DNA from: Caldimonas mangrovi
Lineage (GTDB): Bacteria > Pseudomonadota > Gammaproteobacteria > Burkholderiales > Burkholderiaceae_C
Direction: 5' to 3'
DNA length: 64,000 bases
NCBI RefSeq assembly: GCF_023721835.1
Contig: NZ_JAMKFE010000001.1
Location: 372,001 to 436,000, forward strand
Positions 8,015 through 14,168 of this stretch are shown one piece after another. The position numbers and the translations under genes were made by a program. The notes beneath the pieces are model-generated. The model was given only the letters and a program-made list of their open reading frames with translations, made no database searches and was not told where the DNA came from. Numbering within the stretch: position 1 is the stretch's first letter; each line of letters opens with the position of its first letter.

Positions 8015-8830
8015 ATGGCAATGCAGGGGGCCTTTGTCGACGGCTGGAGCTTTCTTGCGTCCACGCCCTGGGGCGAGCTTCGCCTGGTGCTGCCGGATGC
8101 GGGCGCGGACGGGCGGGCGGCCACGCTGCAGGCTGCGGCCGCGCTGGAGGCCGCAGAGCCGAGACTGCAGGGGCTGGAAGACTGGCTGGGCCGCGGGCTG
8201 ACCCCCCGGCCTTTGCTGGACGAGAGCGGGCAGCCGCGGCGCCGGTCGGCCGTGCCGGCGGCGGCAGCCTGGGCCTGCTGGAAGGAAGCCGGGGCAGGAA
8301 CGATGCACCTCGCGCTGCCGCTCGCGCGCCTGCGCGAATGGCCCGCACCGCCTGCGGTGCTGCAGTGGCAGGCGATCGACTGCGCATGGACGCTTGGCAG
8401 CCTCGAGCCCGACGCGGACGACCGCGCGGCGCTGGAGCCCGGCGCCGCGGTCGTTCTGCCGCTATGGCCATCCGGTGGATGGCGCGGACGGCTGCATGCG
8501 CTGCAGGAGCCCGCTGCGCATGCTCTCGTGGAGGCGCAGTGGGATGCACGCCGCGCGCGTCTGCTCGGCCCCGCGGTCGACGAACGCCTTGCCGCGCTGC
8601 AGCTCGAATGCGTTGCGCTGGCGCCGCTGCCCGTGCCGGCCGATTGCCTCGCTGGTTGGCGCAACGACCCCTTCGAGCTGCCGCTGCGAGCCCCGCCCGT
8701 CGCGCTGCAGGCGCGCCGTGGAGGCGAGGCGGTTCGGATCGGCGGCGGGGTGCTGTTGCCCTGGTTCGACACCTGCGCCTTGCACCTCGATCAGCTCGAC
8801 AACGACAGCTGGGCCCGCGCATGGACCTGA
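8015..8830 (+). CDS. sctQ: T3SS C-ring/sorting-platform protein SctQ (divergent)
   Basis: 271 residues, placed directly before sctR and overlapping it by 10 nt. The N-terminal part fits the divergent SctQ region (WGELRLVLPDAG), and a central SpoA1-like strand set is visible (LEPGAAVVLPLWPSGGWRG). The expected C-terminal SpoA2 domain, with a strongly conserved V-x-L-x-V-x-L-G pattern, is hard to recognise: the protein ends LLPWFDTCALHLDQLDNDS plus a short tail. It may be a short HrcQa-like form or a degenerate SctQ. The start ATG 8015 follows GGGAG at 7999-8003. Confidence 0.7.
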   Translation: MAMQGAFVDGWSFLASTPWGELRLVLPDAGADGRAATLQAAAALEAAEPRLQGLEDWLGRGLTPRPLLDESGQPRRRSAVPAAAAWACWKEAGAGTMHLALPLARLREWPAPPAVLQWQAIDCAWTLGSLEPDADDRAALEPGAAVVLPLWPSGGWRGRLHALQEPAAHALVEAQWDARRARLLGPAVDERLAALQLECVALAPLPVPADCLAGWRNDPFELPLRAPPVALQARRGGEAVRIGGGVLLPWFDTCALHLDQLDNDSWARAWT

Positions 8831-9474
8831 CGCAGTTTTCACCCGCTTCGGCGCTGGTCACCGTGGTGCTGCTCGCGCTCGCGCCTTTCGTCGCCGTGAT
8901 GGTCACCTCCTTCACCAAGCTGGTGGTGGTGCTGAGTCTGCTGCGCAACGCGCTGGGTCTGCAGCAGGTGCCGCCCAACGTCGTGCTCAACGGCCTGGCT
9001 CTCGTACTGACCGTCTACGTGATGTTCCCGGTCGGCCAGCAGATGGCGGCGCGCGCGGCCGGCATCGAGCAGCTCGGTCGCAGCACGGAGTCGCTGCTGC
9101 AGGCGGTGAACCAGGCCAAGGAGCCGCTTCGGGAGTTCCTGATCCGCCACAGTCATGCACGCGAGACGGCGTTCTTCCTGAAGACGGCGCAGAAGAGTCT
9201 GCCCGCGCAAGAGGCAGCAAAGCTGACCGAGCGCGATTTCATTGTGGTCGTCCCGGCTTTCACCGTCAGCGAGCTGGCGACGGCCTTCCAGATCGGATTC
9301 CTGATCTTCCTGCCCTTCCTGGTGATCGACCTCGTGGTGTCCAACATCCTGATGGCGATGGGGATGATGATGCTGTCGCCGACCACCGTCTCGCTGCCGT
9401 TCAAGCTGCTGCTTTTCGTGCTGGTGGACGGGTGGGTCAAGCTGACGCACGGCCTCGTGCTGACCTACCAGTAG
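8821..9474 (+). CDS. sctR: T3SS export gate protein SctR
   Basis: 217 residues from ATG 8821, overlapping the sctQ stop (ATGGACCTGA). It shows the FliP/SctR hallmarks: an N-terminal membrane helix, the conserved MVTSFTKLVVVLSLLRNALG, VPPNVVLNGLAL, a periplasmic loop, then EKPFLAV-like FQIGFLIFLPFLVIDLVVSN and a Met-rich MAMGMMMLSPTTVSLPFKL. Five SctR copies form the core of the export gate with SctS and SctT in the inner membrane. Length and motifs are normal. Confidence 0.97.
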   Translation: MDLTQFSPASALVTVVLLALAPFVAVMVTSFTKLVVVLSLLRNALGLQQVPPNVVLNGLALVLTVYVMFPVGQQMAARAAGIEQLGRSTESLLQAVNQAKEPLREFLIRHSHARETAFFLKTAQKSLPAQEAAKLTERDFIVVVPAFTVSELATAFQIGFLIFLPFLVIDLVVSNILMAMGMMMLSPTTVSLPFKLLLFVLVDGWVKLTHGLVLTYQ

Positions 9475-9482
9475 GAGACCGG

Positions 9483-9755
9483 ATGCTTGACAGCGATGCC
9501 CTCCAGCTGACGCAGCAGGCGCTGTGGCTCGTACTGCTGCTGTCGGCCCCGCCCATCGTCGTGGCGGCCGTCGTCGGGCTGCTGATCGCCTTCGTGCAGG
9601 CGGCCACGCAGTTGCAGGAGCAGACCATGCAGTACGTGATGAAGTTCTTTGCGATCGTGCTGACGATCTTCGTGACGGCCTCGCTGCTCGGCGGCAGTCT
9701 CTACCACTTCTCGGACCGCGTGTTCTCCGGCTTCGCTGGCATGGTGCGCAAGTAG
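9483..9755 (+). CDS. sctS: T3SS export gate protein SctS
   Basis: 90 residues, two transmembrane helices. Start ATG 9483 lies 8 nt after the sctR stop; the long upstream reading frame is an overlap with sctR and is not coding. The conserved FliQ/SctS features are present: LWLVLLLSAPPIVVAAVVG, LIAFVQAATQLQEQTMQYVMKF, and a second hydrophobic hairpin. Four copies pack against SctR/SctT in the export gate. Normal length for the family. Confidence 0.96.
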   Translation: MLDSDALQLTQQALWLVLLLSAPPIVVAAVVGLLIAFVQAATQLQEQTMQYVMKFFAIVLTIFVTASLLGGSLYHFSDRVFSGFAGMVRK

Positions 9756-9764
9756 GGGAGGCGC

Positions 9765-10559
9765 ATGCAGTCGCTCGGCATCTTCGACCCGCTGTCGTCC
9801 TCGGCGCTGTTGCTGGGTCTCTCGGCCACGCGCATCGCGGTGGCCTTTCTGCTGCTGCCGATTTTCTCGAACGAGCTGGTGCCCGCGCTCGTCCGCAACG
9901 CGATCTTCCTGGCGCTTGCGGTGGTGGCGCTGGTGCTGCCGCCGCCGCTGGACGCCTCGACGCTACAGGCGGTGGACTGGATGATGCTGTTCGCGAAGGA
10001 GGCCTTCGTCGGCGCGGCGGTCGGTCTGCTGTTCGGCAGCCTGTTGTGGGCGTTCGAGGCGGCGGGGCAGGTGATCGACATGAAGGTCGGGGCGACGATG
10101 GCGCAGGTGATCGACCCGCTGTCGGGTCACCAGACCTCGCTCACCGGCGCCTTCCTCGGCCGGCTGGCGAGCTTCGTGTTCGTGTTCTCGGGTGGGCTGA
10201 TGCTGCTGGCGGGGACGCTGGTCGAAAGCTATGCGCTGTGGCCCGTGGTCTCGCTGCTGCCGTCGATGGAGCCGGCCGGCGTCACGGTCTTTGAACGCGA
10301 GTTCGCGCGGCTGATGATGCTCACGCTGCTGATCGCCGCGCCGGCACTGGTGGTGCTGTTCGTGATCGACGGCGTGCTGGGCCTGATCAACCGCTACGCA
10401 CAGCAGCTCAACGTGTTCGCGCTGTCGCTGTCCTTGAAGGCGTGGGCCGCCACGGCGGTCGTGCTCGTGACGATGGGCACGCTGGTGCAGTTGCTGCTGG
10501 ACGATCTTTTCGGCCGCGGCGACGTCGTGCTGCGCACGCTGCATCGCTTGTTCGGCTGA
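9765..10559 (+). CDS. sctT: T3SS export gate protein SctT
   Basis: 264 residues with about six hydrophobic segments. FliR/SctT features include an early SATRIAVAFLLLPIFSNELVP, the KEAFVGAAVGLLFGSLLWAFEAAGQVID segment and a C-terminal NVFALSLSLKAWAATAV. SctT caps the SctR/S/T export gate complex. It lies 9 nt after sctS and ends the long plus-strand operon; box 1 and an inverted repeat follow within 60 nt. sctU is not next, as in Bsc or Ysc loci, but sits 3.6 kb away on the other strand. Confidence 0.96.
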   Translation: MQSLGIFDPLSSSALLLGLSATRIAVAFLLLPIFSNELVPALVRNAIFLALAVVALVLPPPLDASTLQAVDWMMLFAKEAFVGAAVGLLFGSLLWAFEAAGQVIDMKVGATMAQVIDPLSGHQTSLTGAFLGRLASFVFVFSGGLMLLAGTLVESYALWPVVSLLPSMEPAGVTVFEREFARLMMLTLLIAAPALVVLFVIDGVLGLINRYAQQLNVFALSLSLKAWAATAVVLVTMGTLVQLLLDDLFGRGDVVLRTLHRLFG

Positions 10560-10573
10560 GTCCGAACGAGCGG

Positions 10574-10591
10574 CTGGGGTCTGCCCCAGCT
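10574..10591 (+). promoter_or_regulatory. T3SS box 1 (candidate operator)
   Basis: CTGGGGTCTGCCCCAGCT, with a near-perfect dyad CTGGGG-tctg-CCCCAG. It starts 15 nt after the sctT stop. The same 18-bp pattern recurs at 10869-10886 and, on the minus strand, at 13877-13894. A weak -10-like CCTAAC lies 36 nt downstream. A second inverted repeat (CACGCC...GGCGTG, 10596-10614) follows, so a role in ending the sctT transcript cannot be excluded. Binding by the FixJ-type regulator encoded at 7313 is inference. Confidence 0.5.
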
Positions 10592-10670
10592 CGGGCACGC
10601 CATAGCTGGGCGTGTCCGGACGGGCCGCCTAACGTGTCGGAAGAACGCTGGCGCATCGGAGGACCGTCCC

Positions 10671-10804
10671 ATGAGCATTCCAGATCCCGTTTCAGCCTGC
10701 AGTTCGGCTTCGACGACATTTCCGATCTCGGCCGGGCCAGTGAGCGGCGTGACCGCTGGATGGAGGAGCACCTCGAGCCGGGCGCACAGGTGATCTGGTC
10801 GTAG
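10671..10804 (+). pseudogene. Small unknown ORF with an apparent frameshift
   Basis: ATG 10671 has a strong Shine-Dalgarno sequence (GGAGG 10658-10662) and reads MSIPDPV before running into a non-coding-like frame that stops at 10793. The frame one base earlier, from about 10688 to TAG 10802-10804, shows strong G/C third-position bias and a protein-like sequence (FGFDDISDLGRASERRDRW, then MEEHLEPGAQVIWS). A single missing base near 10690 would join the two into a ~43-residue protein. Alternatively the second frame starts at GTG 10634 (57 residues), which lacks a clear ribosome site. It lies 80 nt after box 1. Function unknown. Confidence 0.35.
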
Positions 10805-10868
10805 ACAGGTGTGGGTGGGGTGGGCGGGAGTGCGCCCTAGGCGAATGCGAGCCTGACCGATGGGCGAC

Positions 10869-10886
10869 CTGGGGTCCACCCTAGCT
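10869..10886 (+). promoter_or_regulatory. T3SS box 2 (candidate operator)
   Basis: CTGGGGTCCACCCTAGCT, matching box 1 at 15 of 18 positions. It lies 64 nt before the ATG at 10951, and a -10-like CACTAT lies 34 nt downstream (10921-10926). The stretch 10560-10950 otherwise holds only box 1, an inverted repeat and the small frameshifted ORF. Confidence 0.55.
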
Positions 10887-10950
10887 GGGGCTGCCGGCGC
10901 TTGTCGAGGCCGCAGCCGGCCACTATCGTCTCTGCATCGAGGTTCCCGTC

Positions 10951-11196
10951 ATGAACGTCAACGACCCGTCCTTCCGCCCGCGCTTGCCGGGCGCCGCATC
11001 CTGGGCCGATGCCGGCGCGTCGCGCCCCCCTGCCGCAAGCTTGGGCTTGCGGGGCGATGCCGGGCTGTTCGACGCCGACGTGCTGGCGCATGACCTCGCT
11101 CATAAAGCCGGCCTGCTGACCGTGTCATCCCGCGGCACGATGGTTGACGTGAACGCGCTGGCGCACGCCGTCATCGGTCATCTCTGCGAAGAGTGA
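10951..11196 (+). CDS. Small unknown protein downstream of T3SS box 2
   Basis: 81 residues, not recognised. The N-terminal 35 residues are Pro/Ala/Ser-rich and look disordered; the C-terminal half is helical (DADVLAHDLAHKAGLLTVSS, then VDVNALAHAVIGHL). It has no signal peptide or membrane helix. Size and composition are compatible with a T3SS chaperone, an early secreted protein or a regulator, but no motif decides. The upstream sequence ATCGAGGTTCCCGTC has a GAGG. Its TGA overlaps the GTG start of the next gene, so the two are co-translated. Box 2 lies 64 nt upstream. Confidence 0.6.
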   Translation: MNVNDPSFRPRLPGAASWADAGASRPPAASLGLRGDAGLFDADVLAHDLAHKAGLLTVSSRGTMVDVNALAHAVIGHLCEE

Positions 11197-11831
11197 GGCT
11201 GCGCCGCGAACCCGATTGGCGCGCCGCCGCCCAGAGCCTGGTCGATGGCTGCGCCTCGCTGGACGGCGTCGAACCGCGCGTGCAGCTTGTGGAGCGCGTG
11301 TGCGTGCGTCTGGGTGACGAGCTCTATCCGGCCTTTCTCAAGGTGATGTGCCTGGTGGGAGCCTGCGGCGACGCCCAGGCACGCCGCCTCGTGGCCGGTG
11401 CGCTCGCGCATGCGGTGGCCACCGGGCGGCTGCCCAGCGGCCGGCTGGCCGCCTGGGGGAGCAGCGGCGGGCTAGAGCAAGCGCCGCGCACTGCGGGCCT
11501 GGGGCCGATCGAATTCCTCTGTGCGTGGTACGAGCGGCCCGCCGGTCCGCAATTGCTGTCGGCAGCCGCTTTCGAACGTGCCGCGGGTCCGCTGATCGAA
11601 CTCGTGTCGACCGATGACACGGCCCGTTCACTTTACTGCGCCAAGCTGCAGGCCGATGCGGAAGACCCGCTGATCGGTGGAGCCTGGTCGCGCAGCGGCC
11701 GCACGGCGCTTGCAGCGCTCGCCCGGTCGTGGCGCGCGGGCGAGCCGGCCACGCAAGTGATCGAGCGCTATCTGGACGCCTTCAACGGTCCGGGCGCCTG
11801 GCCGCCCGCGGCGCCGGCGCGCTTCGGCTGA
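11193..11831 (+). CDS. Unknown protein coupled to the small T3SS-associated ORF
   Basis: 212 residues from GTG 11193 (GTGA overlap with the preceding gene). Soluble and mainly helical, with a cysteine in CLVGACGDAQARRLVAGALA and an FLCAWYERP segment. It has no signal peptide, membrane helix or recognised catalytic motif. Its coding bias is normal for the region. Because it is translationally coupled to the gene behind box 2 it is probably part of the T3SS regulon. It could be a cytoplasmic chaperone, a regulator or an effector; nothing in the sequence decides. Confidence 0.6.
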   Translation: MRLRREPDWRAAAQSLVDGCASLDGVEPRVQLVERVCVRLGDELYPAFLKVMCLVGACGDAQARRLVAGALAHAVATGRLPSGRLAAWGSSGGLEQAPRTAGLGPIEFLCAWYERPAGPQLLSAAAFERAAGPLIELVSTDDTARSLYCAKLQADAEDPLIGGAWSRSGRTALAALARSWRAGEPATQVIERYLDAFNGPGAWPPAAPARFG

Positions 11832-11969
11832 CAACAACGGGGTCACGCGCGGGCCGGTGAGAGGGCGATGAGGACCCGGTGCGTCGGGGGGCGCAATGCC
11901 GCGGCCCGGGCGGTCGTCGGAATCCAGCGCCTGCATCACGCCGCTGGTGAGAGAGGGTTTCGGCAGCCT

Positions 11970-12983
11970 TCACGCCGACCAGCCGATGCTGCCGCTCCCC
12001 GATACCAGCTTGTCGCCGCGCGTGCGCAGCAGGTGCCCGGCGTTGATCGGCACCGTCTCTCCGGCGGCCACGGGCACGATGAAGACCACCAGCGAGCCGG
12101 TCACGACACCGACCTCGCCGACGGAGCCCAGGCCCAGGCAGGCGACGTGCTTGCCGTCGGGCGACCACACGGGGCGCACCTTGCGCAGCGTGCTCTCGGT
12201 CAGCTTCCATTGCATGCCGGCCTGGCGGTCGTGCACCCAGATGCGCTCCTCGAACTGGTAGGCGATGTAGCGGCCATCGGGGCTGGCTGTGGCGCCGGCG
12301 AGCAGGTCGGTCTCAGGGATCGGCAGCTCCTCGACGGTGTCGAGGGCGGTATTGACCAGGTGTACGCCGCCTTCGTCGCCGCAGGCGAGCAATTCGCCCT
12401 GCGCCGTGAACGCGGGGTCGCGCACGCCGCGCACGGCCCGCAGCAGCTCACCGGTGGAAGAGGAAAACACGAGCACCTTGTTGACGAATTCGCTGCTGTC
12501 CGGCGTGACCGTTTCGCTGACACCGCAGGCAAAGCGCGAGCCGTCTGCGCTCAAGGCGGCCTGATCCAGCAGGATGGAGGCGTAGTCCTCGCGCGAAATC
12601 ACGTGCGTGCGCGCGGTGTCACCGTCCAGGTCGAGCAGGCTCACTCGCCAGTGGCCGTTGCCGCTCGCATCCCATAGCTCGGTGAAGAGCCTGTTGCGCG
12701 AGGCGCTGGTGCCGTCGCCGCCGTCGTCGCGCACTGCAATGGCCCGTGCATCGCCGCTTGCGAGATCGACGAGGGTGAACTCGTTGTCGTCGCGCACGAC
12801 GATGGTGCCGCTGGGGTTCGAGCTGCCGCCGCCGTTGCCGCCAACATCGTCGCCCCCGCCCCCTCCACAAGCCGCCATCAGCGCGCTGGCGCCCATGCCG
12901 AGCAGCAGGTGGCGGCGGGTCGGACCGAGGGACAGGCGAGGAAGGTCGGTGGGAATCAACGACACGGGGCGGCGGCGTTGCAT
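11970..12983 (-). CDS. Tat-type lipoprotein with a TolB/WD40-like beta-propeller
   Basis: 337 residues. ATG 12983 is preceded by AAGGAG. The N-terminus has a twin-Arg segment (PTRRHLLLGMGASALMAAC) whose end is also a lipobox, then a Gly-rich linker of about 20 residues. The rest is repeated beta-strand blades with ALSADGSRFACG, ATASPDGRYIAYQFEERIWV and VWSPDGKHVACLGLG, the S-x-DG-R/K pattern of TolB/WD40-type propellers. It should be an exported, membrane-anchored propeller protein. It lies between T3SS genes and is convergent with the 11193 gene; a role in secretion is possible but not shown. Confidence 0.75.
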   Translation of the reverse strand: MQRRRPVSLIPTDLPRLSLGPTRRHLLLGMGASALMAACGGGGGDDVGGNGGGSSNPSGTIVVRDDNEFTLVDLASGDARAIAVRDDGGDGTSASRNRLFTELWDASGNGHWRVSLLDLDGDTARTHVISREDYASILLDQAALSADGSRFACGVSETVTPDSSEFVNKVLVFSSSTGELLRAVRGVRDPAFTAQGELLACGDEGGVHLVNTALDTVEELPIPETDLLAGATASPDGRYIAYQFEERIWVHDRQAGMQWKLTESTLRKVRPVWSPDGKHVACLGLGSVGEVGVVTGSLVVFIVPVAAGETVPINAGHLLRTRGDKLVSGSGSIGWSA

Positions 12984-13011
12984 GTGCGACTCCTTGAACG
13001 GGGCATGAGAA

Positions 13012-13043
13012 GAAAAAGGGAAAACGCCGGATGGCGCTTTCCC
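13012..13043 (-). terminator. Rho-independent terminator on the minus strand
   Basis: On the minus strand a hairpin (GGGAAAGCGCC, loop ATCC, GGCGTTTTCCC; plus coordinates 13018-13043, one mismatch) is followed by TTTTT at 13013-13017. It lies 48 nt after the end of the EspA-like gene and so separates that gene from the downstream lipoprotein gene. Confidence 0.75.
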
Positions 13044-13090
13044 CTCGAGATGCGTTGCGCTACCACCTCCCGGCGGCAGCGCGGGCGGGA

Positions 13091-13708
13091 TCACTTGCGC
13101 ACGGCAGCGGCGTTGGCGTCGCCGATCGTCTTGATGGCGTTGGTGAAGGTTTGCATCATGATGTCGAACTCCTTCGTCAGTGCCTGGTACTCGATCATCT
13201 CGGACGGGTTCTCGTTGTTGATGTTCTTTCCCATCTCGGTCAGCTCCTTGGCCTTGGCATCGGCCATCTTGCCGAAGGCCTGGGCCAGCGCGAGCAGCCA
13301 GCTCTTGCTGCCGGACTTGCCGCCGGCCGTGCCCGCCCCAGCCGCTTCCAACTCCTCGCGGGACTCCTTGGTCTTCTCCACGAGGTCGGTGGCGAGGTCG
13401 TTGGAGAATTGCTTCATGAAATCGCCGTACTTGCCCTCGGTGTAGTCGTCCACCTCCGGCGACGACGGCTGCTTCTGGCCGGGCAGTATCTGGTCGACGA
13501 GATCCGAGACGCAATCGCGGATGAACTTCGGCATGCAGGATTGCTGCATCAGCATGTCGACCGCCTGCTTGATGGCGCCGCCGACCGCATCGACCAGCAT
13601 GTTGCTGAGCGAACCGAGCAGGGCAGCCGGCGGGAAGAACGTGGAGGCCACGTTGAGCGCGAGGCCGAGGATGTTGTTGCCGAACACGTTGTTCAGAGCA
13701 GAGGACAT
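13091..13708 (-). CDS. Candidate T3SS-secreted filament/translocator-like protein
   Basis: 205 residues. ATG 13708 is preceded by AAGGAGAAG with 5 nt spacing; longer upstream frames lack a ribosome site. There is no Sec signal. The N-terminus is Ser/Asn-rich (MSSALNNVFGNNILGLALN), followed by amphipathic helices (LLGSLSNMLVDAVGGAIKQ), a Gly/Ala linker and a C-terminal helix (EFDIMMQTFTNAIKTIGDA ending AVRK). The C-terminal pattern resembles EspA/SseB-type filament proteins, and the size resembles Bsp22-like tip filaments. It has its own box-3 promoter region and terminator, consistent with high expression of a secreted component. The family call is inference. Confidence 0.55.
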   Translation of the reverse strand: MSSALNNVFGNNILGLALNVASTFFPPAALLGSLSNMLVDAVGGAIKQAVDMLMQQSCMPKFIRDCVSDLVDQILPGQKQPSSPEVDDYTEGKYGDFMKQFSNDLATDLVEKTKESREELEAAGAGTAGGKSGSKSWLLALAQAFGKMADAKAKELTEMGKNINNENPSEMIEYQALTKEFDIMMQTFTNAIKTIGDANAAAVRK

Positions 13709-13874
13709 TTCGCTTCTCCTTCCTGGACTGAAGTGGGAGGAGGCCGCATGCACGGAACGGGCTTCCGGCCGCAACCGCCTTGCTGTTGCCGGCGATCCCC
13801 GCGGTGCATCGTGGCGTCGCCTGACGAAACGAATTAAAGGCGTTGCGGCGCATGGCGTGTAGTTGCGGCGTGCG

Positions 13875-14168
13875 CTAGCTAGGGTCGGCCCCAGCACTGC
13901 CGCGAGCGCAGGGCAGCGGCTTGCGCGAGAGCAGCGAGATCGATCCGGCTGTCACGCCCAGCACCCATTCCTCCCCCTCGTAGTGCAGCACGACGACCCG
14001 CTCGCGCGAACCCACCGGCAGAGCGCGCACGAAGCGCAGTCCTGGGTTGCCGCGTGCCGGCGCTTGCACGCGCCGCAGCAGCCAAAGGCTGCCCCAGGCG
14101 AGCGCCAGCACCAACGCCAGGGCCACGGTGGTGGCAGCCGCCGATGCGACGAAGGAGCCTTCGATCAT
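13875..14168 (-). CDS. FliO-like membrane protein coupled to sctU
   Basis: 97 residues. One N-terminal transmembrane helix (about residues 8-32) is followed by a short cytoplasmic domain with GLRFVRALPVGSRERVVVL and WVLGVTAGSISLLSR. This is the FliO/FliZ pattern: a basic segment, then R-E-R-hydrophobic strand, then LGVT-x-G. FliO is a flagellar factor that helps assemble the FliP (SctR) ring, and dedicated FliO homologues are not usual in non-flagellar T3SS. ATG 14168 overlaps the sctU stop by ATGA. No flagellar gene is present in the window. Confidence 0.7.
   Translation of the reverse strand: MIEGSFVASAAATTVALALVLALAWGSLWLLRRVQAPARGNPGLRFVRALPVGSRERVVVLHYEGEEWVLGVTAGSISLLSRKPLPCARGSAGADPS
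13877..13894 (-). promoter_or_regulatory. T3SS box 3 (candidate operator)
   Basis: Read on the minus strand: CTGGGGCCGACCCTAGCT, sharing the CTGGGG-yCnr-CCCyAGCT pattern with boxes 1 and 2. It overlaps the stop codon of the FliO-like gene and lies about 168 nt upstream of the candidate secreted-protein gene. A -10-like TTTAAT is 38 nt downstream (13838-13833). In both box 1 and box 3 GCACGCC follows the box after 3 nt. Confidence 0.55.

Noticed and set aside
10574-10591. Box 1 as only a terminator of the sctT transcript
   Set aside because: It forms a hairpin, but no T-run follows and the same asymmetric sequence (with trailing AGCT) recurs at two positions upstream of genes, so a regulatory site is the better reading; terminator use is not excluded.
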